A stretch of DNA of 64,000 nucleotides from assembly GCF_014699075.1 (NCBI RefSeq), contig NZ_JACXAB010000002.1, forward strand, positions 407,486 through 471,485. The letters are read 5' to 3'. The DNA is from Microvirga sp. (GTDB lineage: Bacteria > Pseudomonadota > Alphaproteobacteria > Rhizobiales > Beijerinckiaceae). Below, piece after piece: positions 59,822 to 64,000 of this stretch; position 1 is the stretch's first letter, and each line of letters begins with the position of its first letter. The translations under genes and the position numbers were made by a program. The notes beneath the pieces were generated by a model, which had not been told where the DNA came from, did no database searches, and worked only from the letters and a program-made list of their open reading frames with translations.

Positions 59822-60505
59822 ATGAGCAGCACGAAAGGCAAAAAGGGCCAACTGTTCGCGGCGTTCCACGTGGACGACCTCCCGGATGTGGATGAGACCA
59901 ACTCCTCCTTGAAGCCGGCAGCCGCTCCCTCATCTGAGGTTGCGACCGGTTCCGCTACGATCCACCCCATCTCGCCCACAGTGTCGGTCCCCGCCCAAGC
60001 TCCCTCCCCTGCTCCTCATGAACAGGTGAGCGCGATTGAGACTGCAATGGGACCCGGGATTCCGGAGAGCGGCGCTGAAATCCAGGTCGAGCAATCGCTA
60101 GCTGAGACTGAAAAGTTCGTCGCCGATGTGGTCGCGTCTGCGGCCGCTCCCGAAGCGCCCGCCCAGGCCGATCTTCCTCAGGAGGCGAACCAGGCGTCCG
60201 AAGAAAAGCCCCAGACGTCCGGTCAGTCCCGCGGCCGGTCCCGGTCTCAGGGGCAAGCAGCTCCGGCTCCCAAGTCGAACATCAACGCGCTGATCGCCTC
60301 AGTCCCCCGGGCCGAACCCCAGAAGCGGCGGGCTAATGATGTTCCACTGAATCTGCTCATTCCGCCGAATGTGAAGAAGCAGCTTGTGGATGCCGCCTCA
60401 AACAACGGGGTCTCGATCCGAGCCGTGGTTCTTCACGCGCTGAAGCTGGCTGGCGTGGAAGTTAAGGACGAGGATATCCCTGATCTGCGCGGCCGCGGCG
60501 GGTAG
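59822..60505 (+). CDS. RHH centromere-binding partner of ParA
   Basis: The 227-residue protein has a long acidic, Pro/Ala-rich, disordered N-terminal part (to about residue 150) with the segment GQLFAAFHVDDLPDVDE that may contact ParA. The last 55 residues are a ribbon-helix-helix domain: DVPLNLLIPPNVKKQLVDAASNNGVSIRAVVLHALKLAGV. It is much longer than the typical 70-90-residue ParG type. It ends just before a terminator, so parA and this gene form a two-gene operon. Confidence 0.8.
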   Translation: MSSTKGKKGQLFAAFHVDDLPDVDETNSSLKPAAAPSSEVATGSATIHPISPTVSVPAQAPSPAPHEQVSAIETAMGPGIPESGAEIQVEQSLAETEKFVADVVASAAAPEAPAQADLPQEANQASEEKPQTSGQSRGRSRSQGQAAPAPKSNINALIASVPRAEPQKRRANDVPLNLLIPPNVKKQLVDAASNNGVSIRAVVLHALKLAGVEVKDEDIPDLRGRGG

Positions 60506-60535
60506 GATCACCTCCCCTCCCCTATCAGACAAGCA

Positions 60536-60563
60536 GGCGCCATCCTCGGATGGCGCCTTTTTT
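60536..60563 (+). terminator. Rho-independent terminator of the par operon
   Basis: GGCGCCATCC and GGATGGCGCC form a perfect 10-bp stem with a 2-base turn, followed by TTTTTT. Confidence 0.85.
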
Positions 60564-60765
60564 GTTGCCGCCGACCGGGCGGCCGAGAGGAGTTTATATT
60601 TCCCGTACGGCCCGCCCTACCCTGAGTGTCCAGGTTCCAGATCCTTTGATTTGTATTGTCGGTTCCTGATCAGGGGCTCAAGAGTGTAAATCACCGACTG
60701 AGGAGATAGGAGGCTGGGCTCCATGGTCATTAGTCGAAATCAAAGACAACAACTGTGACAATCCA

Positions 60766-60780
60766 AACTGTAGAATTCAA
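60766..60780 (+). repeat. 15-bp repeat, inverted copy at 61581-61595
   Basis: AACTGTAGAATTCAA here is the exact reverse complement of TTGAATTCTACAGTT at 61581-61595. A chance match of 15 bp within 800 bp is very unlikely. Confidence 0.7.
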
Positions 60781-61266
60781 TGTCGTTAGTCCGGACGCCA
60801 TAGTCCAAATACCAGACAATCGATCGATGATTTGGGCTTGTATTGTTTGGAAGCGGGAACATGGTGTCGAGTTTTCTCAATCCGCAATGACGGGGCCAGA
60901 CTACAAGATGAAGAATCCAGACTAAAGAGGCCAAAGCCTTTGGTCTGCGTTAGATGTTCGGCATTCATCATTGCACATTCCATAGTAGCTAACCCCGAAC
61001 CCAGCTTCCTGACTGAGGGTTCCAACTTCTCAAATCTACGAACCTGATTGCGGTCTCTGGGGTGCAGATTCCATACGCTGTCTTCATCAGTGCTGAGTAT
61101 GCATTGTAGCCTCAGGAATACGCACCCCCAACTCGTGAGCGATGAGTCTGTTTTATGCAGTACAATTTGTGGACCCGAGACTGGAAATGTCGGCTTCTTG
61201 AGGAACGAAAACACAGTTGAGAATACAGATTTCGGAGCCAAGACACCAAAGCAAATGGTTATGACC

Positions 61267-61279
61267 CCAGACTAAAGAG
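61267..61279 (+). repeat. 13-bp direct repeat, other copy at 60917-60929
   Basis: CCAGACTAAAGAG occurs at both places exactly, 350 bp apart, each following a run of purines. Confidence 0.6.
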
Positions 61280-61326
61280 TCTACGTTCTGCGTTCTTTAA
61301 ACCGTACCAAAGAGAACAGAGCCGAC

Positions 61327-61341
61327 AATCTGAAATGTAGA
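61327..61341 (+). repeat. 15-bp direct repeat, other copy at 61758-61772
   Basis: AATCTGAAATGTAGA occurs twice exactly, and a variant AATCCAAACTGTAGA is at 60760-60774, so three related copies in the same direction lie within about 1 kb. Confidence 0.7.
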
Positions 61342-61495
61342 GTTTGGACCGTGGAGTCCAGATGCTCGCATCCAGATCCTTTATTCAGCCACCAACAGTC
61401 TGTGATCGTAGGGCAGGGAGCACCGGTTCGGACTGACGGACTTGGGCTATAGAGACTGGTCTCCACATTCAGGGCTGATGATTAAGGTCTGCAGA

Positions 61496-61538
61496 CTATG
61501 GGTTCTGTAGTCTACAGCCCATGATCCTAAACCCATAG
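61496..61538. repeat. Nested palindromes
   Basis: CTATGGGTT and AACCCATAG form an outer pair around CTGTAG-T-CTACAG, which is itself a perfect palindrome (61505-61517). The nested dyad could form a cruciform. Confidence 0.6.
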
Positions 61539-62079
61539 CTCCAGGCCAGAGAACGTTTCCCAGCCTTTAGGCTGTAGGGTTTGAATTCTACAGTTCTCCT
61601 CTACAAACGAAACCCATGGCGTCAATCTCATGGCTTCTGGGTGAGCAGTTTAAGATAAACAGAACCAACTGCCGGGCTCGCTTTCGTTAGAGGCTTCCTG
61701 CAGTCCAGAGTATTGGGAATAACTCGTATATTCCAGCTTCAACAGACAGCACTACATAATCTGAAATGTAGAACTTGGTCTGTTGAGCATGCAATGTTGG
61801 GAGTGAAACCTAGACCAATCTTGTTGCTTTCGGCCGCCCTTGAAATTCTCGTCCAGGCCCGATCTTGGACCCATTTCAGGTACTCAGGGACCTCCGAGCC
61901 CCTGAATGCCGCTCTACGGGGCTCCTGATGCGGTTTCTGAACCCTCCGGATTTAAAGGATGGGGCAGCATCTGCAAATCTGGCGGCCAAGATCCGATTTC
62001 GACCTGAAGGGTGGAATTCCGGTTTCCGCTATCGATATGGTCTCGCAGGACTATTGATTAGCGCCACAGGGGAGGTTTG

Positions 62080-62460
62080 TTGGCTCGGCGTTTTAGTATC
62101 GATGAGAGGCAAGGGGACCTATTCGGGGCCGCGCCAGCGCCATCGCAAGCACCGAGGAAGTCACGCAAGGCTGCCTCAAATCCGCCTGAGGTCGTCCCGG
62201 CCCCGGAAATCGCAGAACAGCCCATACGCCAGCTGACGCGCCTTGATCTGGAAGAGGTGGTGCACGGCCTTGAGGATGACGATCTCGGGTATCTTGCGCT
62301 CCTGGCGACCCGACGGCTCAAGCGACAGGTAGCGCGATCTCAAAGACGGGCAGGGCGGGGGCGGGGAGCCTCCGGCCGGGTATCGCCGGCCGAGCGGAGC
62401 TTACGGGCTCTTGCAGACGAATTGCGGGTCTTCGACGATCATGATGAGGCCTGGGACTAA
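62080..62460 (+). CDS. Hypothetical protein with N-terminal QGDLF motif
   Basis: The start is taken as TTG at 62080 behind GGGGAGG; no ATG is available in this frame. The 126-residue protein begins MARRFSIDERQGDLFGAAP, a QxDLF clamp-type motif, then has a Pro/Ala-rich basic linker and a helical part (LTRLDLEEVVHGLEDDDLGYLALLATRRLKRQVA) and an acidic end. It is convergent with the recombinase, with overlapping ends. Function unknown. Confidence 0.55.
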   Translation: MARRFSIDERQGDLFGAAPAPSQAPRKSRKAASNPPEVVPAPEIAEQPIRQLTRLDLEEVVHGLEDDDLGYLALLATRRLKRQVARSQRRAGRGRGASGRVSPAERSLRALADELRVFDDHDEAWD

Positions 62461-63350
62461 GGCTTTGTTGCTGGTTTTGCCCGGTCGAGCAGAGATTTGA
62501 CCGACGAGGCTGACCAACTAGACCCGCCGCGAGGGGTTGGCTCCCGCATTTCCTCCAACTTGGCCGCGATCTGCCGGAGGCTCAGGTCTGGGTCGATCAT
62601 CAGCATCGAACGGATCATGTCCGTCAGCCGTGTGCTGGAGGGGCGGCGAGGGGCGGGATCGAGGAGCGATTCATCCGCAAGCCCTTCAGAAACCATCCGT
62701 TTTACGGCCCTGCGAAGCCGATCGGCGTTCCATGACTGACCTGAGGCATTGAGGACCCGAACCACATCGTCCCAGCGATAGGCAGGCCGAAGGCGCTGCA
62801 CAATCGGAAGCCAGGAATCGGCTGTGTTGATGAGGCCGTTAAGGCGGATCTCCTCTCTGGCGCCAATGGCCTTCCGAATGGCAGAGGCATCGTTCGCCCG
62901 AATTCCCGGATTGCCGGGGCGTTTCCCGCGGTTGGACGCTGCCTTGATCCCAGCCCGCGTGCGCTCCGAGATCAACGAGCGTTCGAGCTGGGCGACCGCA
63001 CCAAGGACCTGGAGGGAGAACATCCCCTGAGGGGTGCTTGTGTCGATTGGGTCGCGGAGGGAGCGAAAATGAGCTCCCCGTGCCTCTAAGCTCTCGATGA
63101 CGTCTAAAAGATGCCTTACCGAACGCGCGAGCCGGTCCAGTCTCACGACCACAAGGCTCTCACCAGCTTGGATCGATAGAAGAAGCTTCGAGAGTACAGG
63201 GCGGGCCCTGGATGCGCCGGATGCGAATTCCTGGTGGATTTCCTGGCACCCAGCAGCCTTGAGTTCATCGACCTGGGGGTCAGTCGCCTGGTCGTCTGTC
63301 GACACACGGGCGTAGCCAATCAGGCGAGGTTTAGAGGGCAATCGAGCCAA
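62457..63350 (-). CDS. Serine recombinase (resolvase/invertase family)
   Basis: The catalytic domain begins LIGYARVSTDDQ with the nucleophilic Ser, and has LVVVRLDRLARSVRHLLDVIE and the long E-helix (LGAVAQLERSLISERTRAG). The C-terminal half is longer than in simple invertases (about 170 residues) with two HTH-like parts (YRWDDVVRVLNASGQSWNADRLRRAV and LSLRQIAAKLEE). The start is uncertain: TTG at 63350 or 63341 fit the family; the frame is open another 290 bp upstream without family character. It may resolve plasmid multimers or belong to the transposon beyond it. Confidence 0.82.
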   Translation of the reverse strand: MARLPSKPRLIGYARVSTDDQATDPQVDELKAAGCQEIHQEFASGASRARPVLSKLLLSIQAGESLVVVRLDRLARSVRHLLDVIESLEARGAHFRSLRDPIDTSTPQGMFSLQVLGAVAQLERSLISERTRAGIKAASNRGKRPGNPGIRANDASAIRKAIGAREEIRLNGLINTADSWLPIVQRLRPAYRWDDVVRVLNASGQSWNADRLRRAVKRMVSEGLADESLLDPAPRRPSSTRLTDMIRSMLMIDPDLSLRQIAAKLEEMREPTPRGGSSWSASSVKSLLDRAKPATKP

Positions 63351-63769
63351 GAGAAAAACCGTTGTAGAGGCGAGGGAAGGGGACGAGGCGGCGCCGCACC
63401 GCGAGCCGCAACAACATAGCAGGAAAATGGTGCGCTGTACAATGTCGCAAGTTGGAATGAACCGGTCGGTTGATGTCGCCGCTAGAGGCCTGTTGGATCT
63501 GTTTACCGGTCGTACTTTCTTAGGCATTTGCGGGAAATGTGCTCTCTGAGCCGGCCGGGATAAGCCAAAATTGGCGTTGAACGCCCAAAATAGGCGCTGA
63601 ACAGGCAAAGACGCTCCTTTTTGGGCAGCTGATCGCACTCACCTCACGTCGTAGTAAAATCCAAAAACACTTCCGTTGCTCGAAGATGGCTATTTGTTTA
63701 GAGTGGCTTACGTGATCGAGGGGGCGCAGACTTGCAGGTAAGCGGGGCAGATTAGGGGGCGAGCCCGGC
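63351..63769. other. Intergenic region between recombinase and transposase fragment
   Basis: No supported gene lies here. It holds two adjacent 20-bp imperfect repeats (63565-63604), a possible recombinase site. Confidence 0.4.
63565..63604. repeat. Two tandem 20-bp repeats, possible res-like site
   Basis: Two copies of a CCAAAATNGGCGNTGAAC-type unit, 16 of 20 bases alike, lie about 215 bp upstream of the serine recombinase start. Recombinases of this family usually bind such paired half-sites near their own gene. Confidence 0.35.
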
Positions 63770-64000
63770 TTAGGCTTGGGTCACAAGAACTGGGAGCGGT
63801 GGGATCCTCGGCTGATCCCCATTCAGCCCGAGGCGGTCCCCGAGATAGTCGAAGAACGACAGCCCGAGCTTGCGGCAGGTCTTCGAAAGCCCGAGCATCA
63901 CGTCCCGTGCCACTCGACCATCGGCGCTCATCGTGCCGCCGGAGATCTTGCGCTTGATCACGCAGGCGCGCAGGTCGTTCTCGGACGCATTGGTGTGCAG
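63770..64000 (-). CDS. Transposase C-terminus, 5' part outside window (IS66-like)
   Basis: The 76 visible codons read LHTNASENDLRACVIKRKIS at the edge and then SADGRVARDVMLGLSKTCRKLGLSFFDYLGDR, the NxAE-type ending of DDE transposases such as the IS66 group, with the catalytic Glu in ASEND. The frame ends in a stop at 63770 and its 5' part is beyond the right edge. It may mark an insertion sequence next to the serine recombinase. Confidence 0.65.
   Translation of the reverse strand: MHTNASENDLRACVIKRKISGGTMSADGRVARDVMLGLSKTCRKLGLSFFDYLGDRLGLNGDQPRIPPLPVLVTQA

Larger units (their letters stand above)
60564..62079. other. 1.5-kb repeat-rich non-coding region, candidate centromere/origin
   Basis: No convincing protein gene is present; the longest open frame (60786-61241, minus) lacks protein character. 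The GC content drops clearly. Short exact repeats occur on both strands: AATCTGAAATGTAGA twice, AACTGTAGAATTCAA with an exact inverted copy, CCAGACTAAAGAG twice, and palindromes around 61496-61538. The words CTGTAG and CTACAG recur. It directly follows the par operon, so a partition site, secondary origin or replication-terminus function is plausible. Confidence 0.5.

Noticed and set aside
60786..61241. 151-codon open frame on the minus strand
   Set aside because: It lies in the repeat-rich low-GC region, has no ribosome binding site, and its sequence is made of the local repeated words.
1..64000. tRNA, rRNA, conjugation genes, oriT
   Set aside because: I looked for these and recognised none; small tRNA genes could still be missed by eye.

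Overview
The window looks like part of a large secondary replicon (plasmid or chromid) of an alphaproteobacterium of the order Hyphomicrobiales. A Methylobacteriaceae / Microvirga-like host is my best guess from the protein types; no rRNA or tRNA gene is visible to test it. Pointers are a repC-type initiator, a GapR (DUF2312) homologue, an FtcR-type regulator, a DUF6894 protein, an Omp25-like porin, an alphaproteobacterial C93 peptidase and a dense cluster of GANTC (CcrM) sites next to the replication genes. The sequence is GC-rich overall, with lower-GC islands at 17.2-24 kb and 60.6-62 kb.

Region by region. 1-3.4 kb (minus): an extracytoplasmic copper/thiol operon (exported Cys-rich protein, PCu(A)C, SCO1, DsbB, DsbA-like, TlpA-like). 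3.6-9.3 kb: cell-envelope and signalling genes (C93 peptidase, DUF1194 VWA protein, class III cyclase, a CoxF-like micro-membrane protein behind a MerR-type promoter, YafK-type L,D-transpeptidase). 9.4-13.9 kb: a Pb/Zn/Cd efflux operon (P-type ATPase, LspA, ICMT-like methyltransferase, CDF-like protein) divergent from its MerR regulator. 14.2-17.2 kb: a complete three-gene ABC-3C conflict (defence) operon. 17.5-23.4 kb: a mobile element with three overlapping tyrosine recombinase genes and a coiled-coil accessory gene, flanked on the right by a truncated N6-methyltransferase gene and on the left by a gene remnant. 24.3-28.1 kb: orphan genes, including an HNH endonuclease and a secreted protein of six tandem WQC repeats. 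28.2-33.5 kb and 36.4-40.5 kb (minus): a long run of small plasmid-type genes of unknown function with two orphan DNA adenine methyltransferases and a DUF1643 protein, interrupted by an FtcR-like regulator, a lipoprotein and a CheY. 40.5-43 kb: porin, DUF6894, PAP2 phosphatase.

43-46.5 kb is the replication core: GapR, HU, an HTH protein, repC, a counter-transcribed RNA with its own promoter and terminator, a ribbon-helix-helix (RHH) gene and an intergenic region with 11 GANTC sites in 246 bp. 46.5-49.5 kb holds a Mom-like DNA-modification protein, a possible ADP-ribosyltransferase-fold protein and a third orphan DNA methyltransferase. 49.6-54.4 kb holds small proteins, a chemoreceptor and a SWIB protein. 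55-58.8 kb holds a 965-residue SF2 helicase and an SRAP (HMCES/YedK) protein. 59-60.5 kb is a ParA plus RHH partition cassette, followed by about 1.5 kb of repeat-rich, apparently non-coding DNA (candidate centromere or secondary origin). The right end has a serine recombinase and a transposase fragment.

The genes fit a self-maintaining replicon: copy control (repC and ctRNA), partition (ParA/RHH), nucleoid proteins (GapR, HU, SWIB), DNA modification without cognate nucleases (several of these proteins end in QxxLF motifs resembling beta-clamp docking peptides), a defence operon and stress/metal cargo. No conjugation genes are visible.
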